From: 'Nostoc azollae' 0708
GTDB taxonomy: Bacteria; Cyanobacteriota; Cyanobacteriia; Cyanobacteriales; Nostocaceae
Direction of reading: 5' to 3'
Assembly: GCF_000196515.1 (NCBI RefSeq)
Contig: NC_014248.1
Location: 3,724,001-3,788,000, forward strand
DNA: 64,000 nt
The notes under the pieces were generated by a model. That model had not been told where the DNA came from, did not search any database, and saw only the letters and a program-made list of their open reading frames with translations. The translations under genes and the position numbers were made by a program. This document shows positions 39,430-49,122 of the stretch, piece after piece. The stretch's first letter is position 1. Each line of letters begins with the position of its first letter.

Positions 39430-39600
39430 TTAAAACGTCTTTTCTTCAATAACTTTAATAGGAATGTCAATTTGAAATTATGTACCTTGTTCAGGGCCAG
39501 AAAGACAGCTTATTTTACCTTTGTGTTCTTCCACAAAAATTTGGTAAGTTTCCATTAGACCTATCTTTAAAATAAATGTTGTGGGAAAATAAATAGAGAA
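39430..39600 (-). pseudogene. Histidine kinase ATPase-domain tail fragment
   Basis: The leftward frame reads FPTTFILKIGLMETYQIFVE, EHKGKISCLSGPEQGT, a TAA, then FQIDIPIKVIEEKTF. It matches the end of a HATPase domain (usually GTGLGLSISYQIVxKHGGKI...GxGTxF), but the GTGLGL loop is damaged. An IS5-like element begins at about 39610 and removes the rest. It probably belongs to the same gene as the fragment at 31900-32166, which now has the opposite orientation. Confidence 0.6.
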
Positions 39601-39614
39601 GATGTAACTCTGTA

Positions 39615-40535
39615 TACCAGTAATATCCAGTCCCCTGGAAAGAATAGAATTATACCCCCAGGAATTAAAAAGACTAATTGGCATTAAGTATGAAGACTTT
39701 ATCACATTAGTAGCATTAGCAGAAAAAAGGCATCTAGAGAAACAGGCAGAAATTGAAAAAAGAAAAATTAGGTTAATAGCGTCTGGAGGAGGACGTAGAG
39801 CAGAAATGGCCCCAAAGGAGGGAGTATGTCTATGCCTAGTAGACCTCAGAGAGAAGTCAACATTTGAAATTCTAGGATTATTGTTTGATCTATGGAGGAT
39901 AAAAGCAAATAATACATTTAATCATATTTAATCATTGGGTAGAAATTTTGAGGAAAATTTTACCTGTCTCCCAAGTAGAAGAAGCAAAAAAAGATGAGCA
40001 AAAATATCAAGAGTTATGGGAAGAACTGAGTCAGTATGAATTACTAATAGATAGTGCAGAAAAAGCTATAGAAAGACTAGGTAACTCCCAAGAGCAGAGA
40101 AAATATTATTCATGCAATAAGAAAATACACACTCTGGAAAATAAATTTAGAGTATTGCCAGGAGGTGAAGATATAGTTGATATTTATATTGGAGAATTAG
40201 CTAATATAAGCAATATTACACTATTTAGAAATAATCACCGAAACCTACATGTCAAACCAAGATTCTTGGGAGACAAAGCTTATATAGGAGAAGAATTTAT
40301 TACCAGACCTTATAATAAGCCCAAAAAGGCTGAAATTTCAGAGATTCAAAAAGAAGAAAATAAGAAAATATTATCAAGAAGAATTGGTGTTGAACATCTC
40401 ATATATAGAGTCGAAACTTTTCGAGTAGCTAGTGATAGATTTCCTTTAGCTGGACATTGTTATAATCCGGTGATAATGGGAGTATGTGGATTAGTTAGGT
40501 TAGATCTAAATTATTCATTTATACTAAGTCATGAT
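39615..40535 (+). pseudogene. IS5-like transposase, longest copy, truncated by IS copy C
   Basis: Rightward pieces run from RIELYPQELKRLIGIKYEDF through ASGGGRRAEMAP and KSTFEILGLLFDLWRIKANN, a TAA near 39930, then a 195-codon frame with YELLIDSAEKAIERLGNSQE, KKIHTLENKF, GGEDIVDIYIG, GDKAYIGEEFI and RRIGVEHLIYRVETFRVA to CGLVRLDLNY. These are the DDE blocks of the same family as 14845-15595. The C-terminal end is cut by the IS at 40536. Confidence 0.7.
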
Positions 40536-41791
40536 CAGGACTTAGGTAACTGGCACAGGCGATGGGTGAAATATAGTACATCGCTATTAAATAAATCGGA
40601 TACCGAAAGCTTTATCAACCCATAAGAAGTAGCTGCAACAGGAAACATTATTCAAATATTCATGAGAAAATAGGTAGGAGATTGTATTAGATAAATGTTG
40701 CTGACGGTAATGAGGTTTACTAAACTTGATTACTACCAATACTTATAAAGTAGTCAAATTAATTATATATACAATTACTAATTGAGCAGAGCATTTAGAA
40801 AGTATTAGCCATAATGTAATTAACTATTATTTAAAAACCGAAAAGTTAACATCTCGTTTACTATGGGATAAGGTGAAAGAGGTAGTAGAACCTGATGGTA
40901 ATGGGTACATCATATTTGATGATATTGTTTTACACGAAAGATATTCTGAAGAAATAGAGATGGTGAGGAGATAATATAGTGGTAATGAACATGGCATACT
41001 CCAAGGAATTGGTGTAGTCAGTTGTGTATATGTGAATCCTAAAGTTCAAAGATTTTGGGGAATAGATTACCGCATTTTTAATCCTGATGTGGATGGTAAA
41101 ACCAAGATAGACTATGTGAAAGATATGCTGCACAACCTTGTGTATCATCAGCTTTTACCGTCTGATACGGTTTTTATGGGCACATGGTATGCAGTGAATA
41201 GTTCCATGCTGTATATTAATAGTTTAGACAAAATTTATTATTGCCCTTTAGAAAAGGATCGGTTAGTTGATGATACATTTGCCAAAGAAAAAGATAAACC
41301 TATTAAATTATGAGAATGGAGTACTGAAGAGTTAGAATGTGGTAAAATTATAAAAATTAAAGGGTTTCCCGCTCAGAAAAAAGTGAAACTATTCCGGGTT
41401 GCTGTTTCTACCAACAGAACGGATTATATCGCTACTAACGATTTATCTCAAAGTTCTACGAATGTTGTACAAGAGGTATGTAAAATTCGTTGGAAAAATC
41501 GAGTATTTTCACCGAGAGATTAAACAAATAACTGGTATTGAATCTTGTCAATGTCGTAAAGCTAGGCTTTAGAGAAATCATATTGCTTGTGCAATGTTGG
41601 TTTGGATTAGATTAAAGAATTTAGCCTATAAAACTGGTTAAACTGTTTATCAAAACAAGCATAGATTGCTTTCTAATTATTTAATTCAGCAACTAAAACG
41701 CCCAAGTCTTCCTATTTGCTTGGTTTGAGTTCAATTGTTGCGTGCCAGGGCTACATCCGGCCCCCTATTTGTGCCAGTTGCGTAAGTCCTG
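40536..41791 (+). mobile_element. 1.26-kb IS, copy C (inactive)
   Basis: Same element as copies A and B, here with the transposase on the plus strand. Readable blocks are VVEPDGNGYIIFDDIVLHER, GVVSCVYVNPKVQRFWGIDY, DTVFMGTWYAVNSSMLYINS and RTDYIATNDLSQSSTNVVQE, with a TAA after EMVRR and later stops and frameshifts. Inverted ends are CAGGACTTAGGTAACTGGCA and GTGCCAGTTGCGTAAGTCCT. No matching flanking duplication is seen. Confidence 0.8.
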
Positions 41792-42004
41792 TATTTTTTT
41801 CTCTAAGAGATCGTTTATAGGACCCGTGAATTGTTCAGTACACAAACTACTGAAAGAGTATTCAAATACCACCAATTTATCACCCTTTTTATTTGTGGCA
41901 AGTGCCATACTGTATTTTCTCCAACCTTCCGTATCGGTTTGATTAATTTGCAACAGGATTTGTCTAGGAACTTCAACGTCAAAAACATTGTTAAATACTA
42001 TCAT
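41792..42004 (-). pseudogene. Unidentified gene fragment cut by IS copy C
   Basis: From ATG 42004 the frame reads MIVFNNVFDVEVPRQILLQI, then GWRKYSMALATNKKGDKLVV and FSSLCTEQF, and runs straight into the IS at 41791. About 70 residues survive. It lies 22 bases downstream of the YbjN-like remnant on the same strand. I do not recognise the family. Confidence 0.45.
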
Positions 42005-42026
42005 GCTATTGTTTCCGATCAAATTG

Positions 42027-42307
42027 TTAGCTTTCGATTTGGGCAAACGCATCTACTGGGGACACATCACTCTCAATTACTGCCATAATTCCTGGCAGGT
42101 GTTGATCGATGTTACGTTGGCGTAAACTACCTGTTTAATTAGTGCAAAACTGAGGCGCTCACCTTCTGCATCAATGCTGGTTTTGTAGCGAATTTCCCCA
42201 TCATTAAAATCGAGTTCAAAGTTGCCGATAATCATGCCATAATTTGCTCTAGTGATACATTCGGCTATCACTTGTTTTTTGTTTCCTAGGGCATTAAACC
42301 TATCCAT
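42027..42307 (-). pseudogene. YbjN-family protein, truncated and frameshifted
   Basis: The frame from 42307 has VIAECITRANYGMIIGNFEL, DFNDGEIRYKTSID and LIKQVVYANVT, the C-terminal half of a YbjN-domain protein (type III secretion chaperone-like fold). After NTC a frameshift moves to LPGIMAVIESDVSPVDAFAQ and a TAA at 42027-42029. The N-terminal half is missing. YbjN proteins are of unclear function in cyanobacteria. Confidence 0.7.
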
Positions 42308-42484
42308 AAAAGCTAAAAATCTTACTTTGAAGGGATTACAGGAGATATAATTGAGATAAAAGAGCTATCGTTGCTGAACGTAAAAATCAGGGTTTGGGGA
42401 TGAAAATCTGAAAATCATCAAAAGTTTTGAGAAACATAGCTTTCTAAAAAGGTAAATATGAAATCTGATCATTCAAATATTATG

Positions 42485-42740
42485 GCTTAGTATAAATGAA
42501 GTATTTAAATGTAACCTAACTAATCCACATACCTTCTCTATCACCTGACTATAACGATGTCGAGCTAGACGAAATCTGTCACTAGCGACTCGAAAAATTT
42601 TCAGCCTACAAATGAGATGTTCAACAAATTCTAGAAGATAATTCCTTATTCTCTTTTTTTTCAGTTTCGGAAAGTTCGGCTTTTCTTAGCTTTTTGTAAG
42701 GTGTGGTAATAAGTTCTTCTCCTATAGTTAATTTATTTAA
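42485..42740 (-). pseudogene. IS5-like transposase C-terminal fragment
   Basis: Leftward reading gives GEELITTPYKKLRKAELSET, EKKENKELSSR and, after frameshifts, a tail equivalent to the VCGLVRL end of the element at 39615-40535. The core is missing. It is one more copy of the IS5-like family. Confidence 0.6.
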
Positions 42741-43409
42741 TTCAAATTTCCCCTCCAGTTGACGCTATCCCACTGAGAGAGCTTTTTTACCTCCTCTCCG
42801 AGTTTTGAAATCGCCACCTTATATCCATAAAAAAGTATATCGCTTGAGGGGGCGACAAGCAAGGTGAAACCATTATATGACGAAGGTTTTACGTGATAGA
42901 CCCCTTGAAAAACCCTTGGAAAAATTGATAAAAAACTGATGCTTATTGATAATAAACTGTGCAATTATCAGGTAGCTACGTCAGCATCAACCCTGAAGAT
43001 AGGAAGAGAATGGTCTTGTTAATGGAACAAGTCATCAGTTTTATTCGCAACAAGTGGACATTTTATCAGTAGGGTGTAAAGGCTATAACCCTTATATAGA
43101 AACCCTTCCCGGTTCTTTATCACCCCCTCAAGTGTATCGCATTCATCCCACCCCTAAAGGAGGTTAAACCCTGAAAGCTAAAAAGATTTCAGGGTTTCAC
43201 TGGTGGGCTTTCTGCTCTCATCACTGTAATTTTCGCAAGAGTGGGGAAAAGGTTAAAGGGTAAAGAAAAATTCTACCTCTTATCCTCTTTACCCCTTTCC
43301 CCAATTTCTGAAAGAAGTCCAATATCTACGGTACGCTGACATAAAAAGTTGATGTCCTAATCTTCCTGGCAACTGCTATAAGTGGATATGTAATCCATTT
43401 TTTTCTGCC
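42741..43409. other. Gene-poor region with an 11-bp hairpin
   Basis: CGCTTGAGGGGGCGACAAG (42842-42860) is shared with 35281-35299. A short rightward open stretch reads CKGYNPYIETLPGSLSPPQV and RIHPTPKGG before TAA at about 43166. AAACCCTGAAA (43166-43176) and TTTCAGGGTTT (43187-43197) form a perfect 11-bp stem with a 10-base loop and no T-run. The GTPase gene's promoter probably lies in 43260-43400. No gene identified. Confidence 0.45.
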
Positions 43410-44798
43410 TTGTCTCAGCCTAACTCAGTCCGTAATCTGCAAGAAACTCATTTAAACCGCGCCCGTGCTAGTCTCACACAAGCGATATCTTGGTATAGTT
43501 ATCTCCGCAAGTCAGGACAGTTATCATCAAAACCAGAACTGGCAGGTTTGGTAAAACCAGAAATAGAAACCTTAATAGCTACACTCAACAAGCTAGATTC
43601 TAATGTGGTGAGAATAGCTGCTTTTGGTTTGGTGAGTCGGGGAAAATCTGCGGTTTTGAATTCTTTATTAGGGGAAAAAATTCTCCAAACTGGACCTCTC
43701 AATGGTGTAACTCAATGGCCTCGTTCTGTGCGTTGGAAACCAGGAGGAAAGGTGCTAGTAGAATTAATTGATACTCCTGGTTTGGATGAAATTGAGGGTG
43801 AATCACGGGCGCAAATGGCGCGAGATGTTGCACGTCAAGCAGATTTAATTTTGTTTGTGGTGTCTGGAGATATCACCCGGACTGAGTATCAAGGGTTGCT
43901 AGAATTACGAAAAGCCCAAAAACCCTTAATTTTGGTGTTTAATAAAGTTGATTTGTACCCAGAAATAGATAGGAAAGCTATTTATAAAAATTTACAACAA
44001 TTGGGAGCAGGAAATCTGCACAATAAACCGTTATTACCTGATGAAATTGTGATGATAGCGGCTGAACCTGCACCAATCGAAGTAAGGATAGAATACCCGG
44101 ATGGGAATTTAAGTTATGAGTGGGAAACACCACCACCCCAGGTAGATGAACTCAAGCAAACTATTCTGAATATACTAAATCGAGAAGGGCGATCATTATT
44201 GGCTTTAAATGCACTGATTCAAGCGCGAGATGCAGAAGCCACTATAGCTGAAAAAACCATTGATTCCCGTCAACAAGAAGCTGAAGATATCATTTGGAAG
44301 TTTACTAAATATAAAGCCCTTGCTGTCGGTTTAAATCCCGTTCCTGTTTTAGATATTATTGGTGGAGCAATTACCGATTTAGCGTTAATTCGTTCTTTGG
44401 CTAAATTGTATGGTTTACCAATGACTGGTTATGAAGCTACTAACTTACTAAAAAGTATTTTATTCAGTTCTGGTGGTTTGCTGCTGGGAGAAATAGGTAG
44501 TAATTTAATGTTAGGTTTAGGTAATACTACAGGTGGGATCGTACCTGGTGATAATCCCCTTAATATTACAGTCAGTGGTTTGTTTGCAAAGCTCACCGGA
44601 GGTATTGCTCAAGCTAGTATTGCTGGTTATGGTTCTTATATCATCGGTAAAGCCGCACAGGTATATCTAGAAAAAGGCTGTACCTGGGGACAATTAGGTG
44701 CTAATACCGTTATCCAAGAGATTTTGTCTCAAGTTGATAAAAATACAATTCTATATCGGTTACGGGAAGAATTCAGGGGTAAAATAGGGGATGTTTGA
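43410..44798 (+). CDS. Era-like GTPase with DUF697-type C-terminus
   Basis: A 462-residue protein. The G domain has a P-loop GLVSRGKSAVLN (about residue 72), DTPGLDE as G3 and FNKVD as G4. The C-terminal third carries hydrophobic helices (VPVLDIIGGAITDLALI, ISSGGLLLGEIG-type) that resemble the DUF697 membrane-associated module. Such proteins are common in cyanobacteria and plastids and may act in membrane or ribosome maintenance; the role is unproven. The start is a TTG at 43410, with no clear ATG nearby. Confidence 0.8.
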   Translation: MSQPNSVRNLQETHLNRARASLTQAISWYSYLRKSGQLSSKPELAGLVKPEIETLIATLNKLDSNVVRIAAFGLVSRGKSAVLNSLLGEKILQTGPLNGVTQWPRSVRWKPGGKVLVELIDTPGLDEIEGESRAQMARDVARQADLILFVVSGDITRTEYQGLLELRKAQKPLILVFNKVDLYPEIDRKAIYKNLQQLGAGNLHNKPLLPDEIVMIAAEPAPIEVRIEYPDGNLSYEWETPPPQVDELKQTILNILNREGRSLLALNALIQARDAEATIAEKTIDSRQQEAEDIIWKFTKYKALAVGLNPVPVLDIIGGAITDLALIRSLAKLYGLPMTGYEATNLLKSILFSSGGLLLGEIGSNLMLGLGNTTGGIVPGDNPLNITVSGLFAKLTGGIAQASIAGYGSYIIGKAAQVYLEKGCTWGQLGANTVIQEILSQVDKNTILYRLREEFRGKIGDV

Positions 44799-44942
44799 AA
44801 TATTGACTCATCCACAACAGTATTTTTTATCTATAAACTCTCGACAATAGCATCTAAATAAGGTTAATAAATAACATTCTTCTCAAATCCAAAAGTGTAA
44901 GATCCAGATATCTTTATCTCACTGGAAAACGGTGAAAATATC

Positions 44943-45215
44943 ATGACAAGTTTAGATGGAGTTTCTGCTATTAAATACTATAAAAATAGATCTAAAACCA
45001 TTGAACAAACAATTCTCGAAGCAGTTGTGGAAGCTCGTGCTACCTGTGAAGAAAGCGGCATGAACTCAGCGAATTGTGCAGTAGCTTGGCATATTGTAGA
45101 AGAATTACAAGCAGAAAAAGCACATCAGAAACAGGCACAACATCGGCAAACACCCTTAGAAAGTTACTGCGAGATATATCCAGATGCTTTGGAGTGCTTA
45201 ATCTACGACTTATGA
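44943..45215 (+). CDS. CP12-like protein
   Basis: A 90-residue protein related to CP12, the disordered redox protein that clamps GAPDH and phosphoribulokinase in darkness. Two Cys pairs are conserved: Cys35/Cys45 around CEESGMNSANC and Cys76/Cys85 in SYCEIYPDALEC. The core AWD-VEEL motif reads AWHIVEELQAE, so Asp50 is replaced by His. About 18 extra residues precede the usual start. It may be a CP12 variant rather than the canonical protein. An RBS is not obvious before ATG 44943. Confidence 0.82.
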   Translation: MTSLDGVSAIKYYKNRSKTIEQTILEAVVEARATCEESGMNSANCAVAWHIVEELQAEKAHQKQAQHRQTPLESYCEIYPDALECLIYDL

Positions 45216-45282
45216 AATTTTTTGGGATAGTTGGTAATTGGAAATCTAATTACCAACTATCCCACATTTATGATGATTATCT

Positions 45283-46095
45283 TTAACGAAAATCCGCAAC
45301 AGCTGATTTAGTCATTTCCTCAACAGCATCTAAAGCCAGTGATATTGTCTCACTTTCCATCCCTAACCACAAAAGATATTCAATATTTCCCGCAGGGCCA
45401 GTTATTGGCGACCAAGTTAAACCTTTATATTTCCAACCTAACTCCAAGGCTGTTTTTAATACTTGCAGAATCGCCTCAGCATGATCTTTTGCATCACGCA
45501 CCACACCTTTTTTACCGACGCGGTTTTTTCCAACTTCAAACTGAGGCTTTACTAATAAAACTGCTTCTTTAGGAAATTGAGTTAAACGCCACACCGCAGG
45601 TAAAACTTTAGTTAAAGAAATAAACGACACATCAACCACTGCTAAATCAGGCGAAGTCGCATTTTCAGGATATAATTCTTCTGGTTGTAATTGACGTAAA
45701 TTAGTGCGTTCTTTTAAAATAACTCGTTCATCAGTTCTGATTTTCCAATCAACTTGTCCGTAACCAACATCAATTCCATAAACTTGAATTGCACCAGCTT
45801 GTAATAAACAATCTGTAAAACCTCCTGTAGAAATTCCCCCATCTAAACAAATACGTCTAGTTACAGAAATTCCAAAAAATTCTAAAGCTTTACCAAGTTT
45901 TTCACCGCCACGAGAAACAAAAGGAGGACGTTGTTTAACTTGAATTTGTGCGGTAATATCAACTTCAGTTCCAGCTTTATCAATTACTTGTTGATTGACC
46001 CTTACCTCACCAGCTTGAATCAGCCGTTGTGCTTGCTGACGAGAGGGAGATAGACCCAAATCTACTAATAAAGTATCTAATCGTTGTTTAACCAA
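45283..46095 (-). CDS. tlyA: TlyA-family rRNA 2'-O-methyltransferase
   Basis: A 270-residue protein. An S4 RNA-binding domain (residues 1-60: RLDTLLVDLGLSPSRQQAQR) precedes a FtsJ-type methyltransferase domain with the SAM loop DGGISTGGFTDCLLQAGA and VYGIDVGYGQ. TlyA proteins methylate riboses in 16S and/or 23S rRNA; older annotations call them hemolysin A. The family's SAM loop usually starts DVGSSTGG, so DGGISTGG is a mild variant. It converges with the CP12 gene. Confidence 0.9.
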   Translation of the reverse strand: MVKQRLDTLLVDLGLSPSRQQAQRLIQAGEVRVNQQVIDKAGTEVDITAQIQVKQRPPFVSRGGEKLGKALEFFGISVTRRICLDGGISTGGFTDCLLQAGAIQVYGIDVGYGQVDWKIRTDERVILKERTNLRQLQPEELYPENATSPDLAVVDVSFISLTKVLPAVWRLTQFPKEAVLLVKPQFEVGKNRVGKKGVVRDAKDHAEAILQVLKTALELGWKYKGLTWSPITGPAGNIEYLLWLGMESETISLALDAVEEMTKSAVADFR

Positions 46096-46101
46096 TTAAT
46101 T

Positions 46102-46227
46102 CTATTCTCCTGGTAATTTTAAACCTAAAGCATGATGGATAATTTCTCCTCTGTTAACCAGGTTTTCTAATTCTTCTGATTCAGAATCACCTTCTTCTAC
46201 TTCCAGAGAAGCTTCATTAGTATTATG
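46102..46227 (-). pseudogene. Short C-terminal fragment of an unknown protein
   Basis: The leftward frame reads EVEEGDSESEELENLVNRGE and IIHHALGLKLPGE before TAG at 46102-46104. It looks like a preserved acidic tail, cut upstream near 46227. It lies 7 bases beyond the tlyA start. No family recognised. Confidence 0.35.
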
Positions 46228-46384
46228 TTCCCCTGAGCATTGGTAGATGTAGTAACATAGTTTATGTACTATACAGTCATATAAGTGAATACTTTATACT
46301 CGCATAACTCAAGTTGTTCTGATAAAAGCGGCTTTGCATATACATACACTTTCCATATCACCTAACAACTGGGTTTCACGAGTT

Positions 46385-46735
46385 AAGAAATTTCTTCAAT
46401 TCTTGTATACAATTCTCGTATAGCTGCACTTGTATTGCGGTTATAGGCAGTTTCCAAACACTGCTGAAGAATCTTATGTAAGTTGAAATTGGGGAAATAG
46501 TAGCTATGGGTTTCAGGTAAATAGCTGTTTTGGTAAAGTTGATAAATAAACAGTTACTTTTGTTTGTACAGCCAAATTTGAGGAACTCTATAGGGTAGAT
46601 AGTCGTTGATATCGGTATAAGTAGTAACACTGCTTACTAACACCAAATCCGGTGGTGGATCAATACTACAGATAATGCGATTTTTGCCAGATACTGCTTG
46701 CCAGTTATCAATATACCTCTTGCAGAATTAATTTT
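46385..46735 (-). pseudogene. Uma2-family (DUF820) nuclease, C-terminal half
   Basis: The leftward frame reads YIDNWQAVSGKNRIICSIDP, PPDLVLVSSVTTYTDINDYL and PYRVPQIWLYKQK, then a TAA and the tail YNRNTSAAIREL. These are the second half of a Uma2 protein, a PD-(D/E)XK-like nuclease fold common in cyanobacteria. PDLVLV replaces the usual PDLVLE, so a catalytic Glu appears to be gone. The first half lies at 48080-48397, beyond an IS630-type element. Confidence 0.75.
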
Positions 46736-46904
46736 ATGTTATAATAATGGAGGTTTATCTTTGTTTTAGCCAAAAGTTAGAGTTACACGGTTATGTTTGA
46801 ATTAGGGAGCGCAAAGAACACCAAAAACACATAAAATCTAAATCTGTCTATAATACTACATAAAGAGTTTTGCAATAGGTCTCTTTTAAAGAGAGTAATC
46901 GGGT

Positions 46905-48039
46905 TCTAGTAGTCTGCCAAGGCAATTTTGCTGGGTTAAATACTCGGATATAAACGCTGCTTTTTTTACGTGCATCCTTGGTTCTAAAACCCCAATAAAC
47001 ACTGGGTTTTTGTTGATTACGCTGTGACTCCCAAGTAGCAATTTCAGAAGATAATATTCCTACATTAGGAATACGTCGTTCTAAGCATTAGCGAGATAAC
47101 ACTGATAATTCAATTTCTACTTGATTCAACCAGGAAGCGTGTTTAGGAGTATAGTGAAACTCTAATTTTTGAATAATGCGGCATGCTTCTTGTGGAGAGA
47201 AAACTTCATATAAAACACTTGGAGTATGAATGTTTAGGTTATCAAAAAGTAAAGGTATCACATCAGATTGGGGGTAATAAATATCTACTAAATCTTTTAA
47301 TTGTTTAGCAAAATCAGCTTTTGTCCGACTTTGTGTAACTTAAATATGCCTCCACCCGGCTATTGGTTCAAAAAAGGCAAATAAATTTACAACACCATTG
47401 CGTTTATACTCACAATCATAACCTTCAGGTTGATGTGGTTCTGGTGGCAAAGGAAGTCTTACTTCTTCTACTAATTGATATGGGCGTTCATCTAGGCAGA
47501 GTGTAGGTTTTTTCGGATCATATGGCTCATTGTACAAATCCAAAACATCTTCCATTCTGAACACATACTCTGGGTTAACTTCGGGAATACACCACTGTTC
47601 TTTTAACCACGGGTTAATTTCATTTTTTTTAGAGTTTGGCGTATTGTTTCGTCTGAGATTCAATCTATGATACCAACCTTCACTAAATGCTCCGCTAATA
47701 ATTGCATTGTCCAACGCACTCTTCCTTCTGGCGGATTAGAACAAGCAGTCGCAATCAAAAATGCTTCTTGTTTTTCATCTAATTTTTTGGGTTTTGGTGG
47801 ATTTTCCCCATCCTTTAAAGCAAACTCTAATCCACCAATCACAAACTTTTCTCTTGTCCTTTCCACCTTGGCAACATGAACTCGAACTGCGGCAGCGCCG
47901 TTTCCTTTTCTCCCTCAGATACCATTCAAAGAATGTTTGCACGGTTTATACTTCTTGCTTTGTGCTTTCCTTTTTTGAGGATTGCTTGCAGTTGTAAAAC
48001 TTCCTCTTCGCTTAAATCTACAACATACTTTTTCGCCAT
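46905..48039 (-). mobile_element. IS630-family element, transposase frameshifted
   Basis: From ATG 48039 the transposase reads MAKKYVVDLSEEEVLQLQAI, then across frameshifts EKQEAFLIATACSNPPEGRV, RWTMQLLAEHLV, DETIRQTL, LCLDERPYQL, GVVNLFAFFEPIAGWRHI (then TAA), LFDNLNIHTPSVLYE and FHYTPKHASWLNQVEIELS. The DDE residues sit in the DERPYQL, DNLNIH and NQVEIE blocks. At least three frameshifts and two stops inactivate it. It separates the two halves of a Uma2 gene. Confidence 0.8.
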
Positions 48040-48079
48040 GGTTAACCCCTTTTTTGACTAGTTTATCAATTAGAGGGGC

Positions 48080-48397
48080 TTACCCAGCAACATTGCCTTG
48101 GTTGACTACTAGTCCGCTTTCTTCAGGGAGTTCCATCGTTATCGGGATGAAAGCATCAAATTCACGCTGAAGATAATCGAGAAGGGTAGTAATTACACTG
48201 GCGATCAGGTGAGCATCTCGTCCATGTTGTGGCAAAGGTAACATCAGTATGACTTCCCCATCTCGATATTTTAGTCGTGGAATTGTGCGAGCGCACCGTT
48301 GTTGACATAGAGCTTGATACTCTTCCCATGTTGCAGGCATCCGCACCACTGCACCAGGAGGAATTTGGGTTTTATCTGGTGATATCAGAGCAAACAT
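48080..48397 (-). pseudogene. Uma2-family (DUF820) nuclease, N-terminal half
   Basis: From ATG 48397 the frame reads TWEEYQALCQQRCARTIPRL, KYRDGEVILMLPLPQHGRDA and FIPITMELPEESGL, then diverges to a stop at 48080 at the IS630 border. This is the front half of the protein whose back half is at 46385-46735. An intact copy would have about 220 residues. Confidence 0.75.
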
Positions 48398-48612
48398 AGC
48401 TTATGAATCAGACAGATAATTGTAGTTTTATTTTAGATAACAACATTTAGTAGCAAGCCCATAATATTTCATCAACATCCTGTAAATTCCGATTCTGACA
48501 GTTTTTAACAAAAGTAAACGCACCTTGTGCAAACAGCCAAAGTGCGATATTAATTTAGTCCGCCTTCGCGAACTTTGCTTGTATAGTTCTAATTTCTAAT
48601 CACCAGGACTAG

Positions 48613-49122
48613 TTAAACATCCTGTTCACTCAACTCACGAGTGATATGGTCAAAAGGCTCATCAACAAAAGCAGTATTAGCAACACCAGCTGCTGCTACT
48701 TGCTCCTTAACAATACCCTTCATAATCTGAATACCTTGAACAGTCGAACCAATGGGTACACCCAAAGAATTGTAGGTTTCTCGTAACCCTTGTAATACAC
48801 GCTCATCTAACACATTCATATTACCAGCCACTACCGCATAAGTAGCATAACGCAGGTAATAATCCATATCACGCAAACAAGCTGCATAACGACGGGTCGT
48901 ATAAGCATTACCACCAGGACGAATCAATTCTGGTAATTCTTCAAACAATTTAGAACCAGCTTGTTTAACAATAGCTGCCGCATTAGAATTAATCACAGCT
49001 GCCGCTTGCACTCTTGCCGTACCAGTTTCAAAGTAAGACTTGAGGCTATCCATCGCATTCCGGTCAAGATATCTGCCGATTACGTCATAATTCTTAATTA
49101 AAGTTGTAACTGCATCGCGCAT
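48613..49122 (-). CDS. apcF: Allophycocyanin beta-18 subunit
   Basis: A 169-residue phycobiliprotein of the phycobilisome core. The chromophore Cys is in RRYAACLRDMDYYLRYATYA, and the C-terminus NTAFVDEPFDHITRELSEQD is the ApcF signature. ApcF sits in core trimers next to the linker ApcE and helps pass energy to photosystem II. The ATG at 49122 gives the canonical length and has GGAG upstream; the frame extends five more codons to a TTG. It is divergent from glnA, as in Anabaena PCC 7120. Confidence 0.93.
   Translation of the reverse strand: MRDAVTTLIKNYDVIGRYLDRNAMDSLKSYFETGTARVQAAAVINSNAAAIVKQAGSKLFEELPELIRPGGNAYTTRRYAACLRDMDYYLRYATYAVVAGNMNVLDERVLQGLRETYNSLGVPIGSTVQGIQIMKGIVKEQVAAAGVANTAFVDEPFDHITRELSEQDV

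Noticed and set aside
42965-43200. Type V-K transposon tracrRNA or TnpB-guide region suggested by CACCCC(T)AAAGGAGG and the hairpin
   Set aside because: No cas12k, tnsB/tnsC/tniQ or tnpB sequence nearby and only weak resemblance to known guide RNAs.
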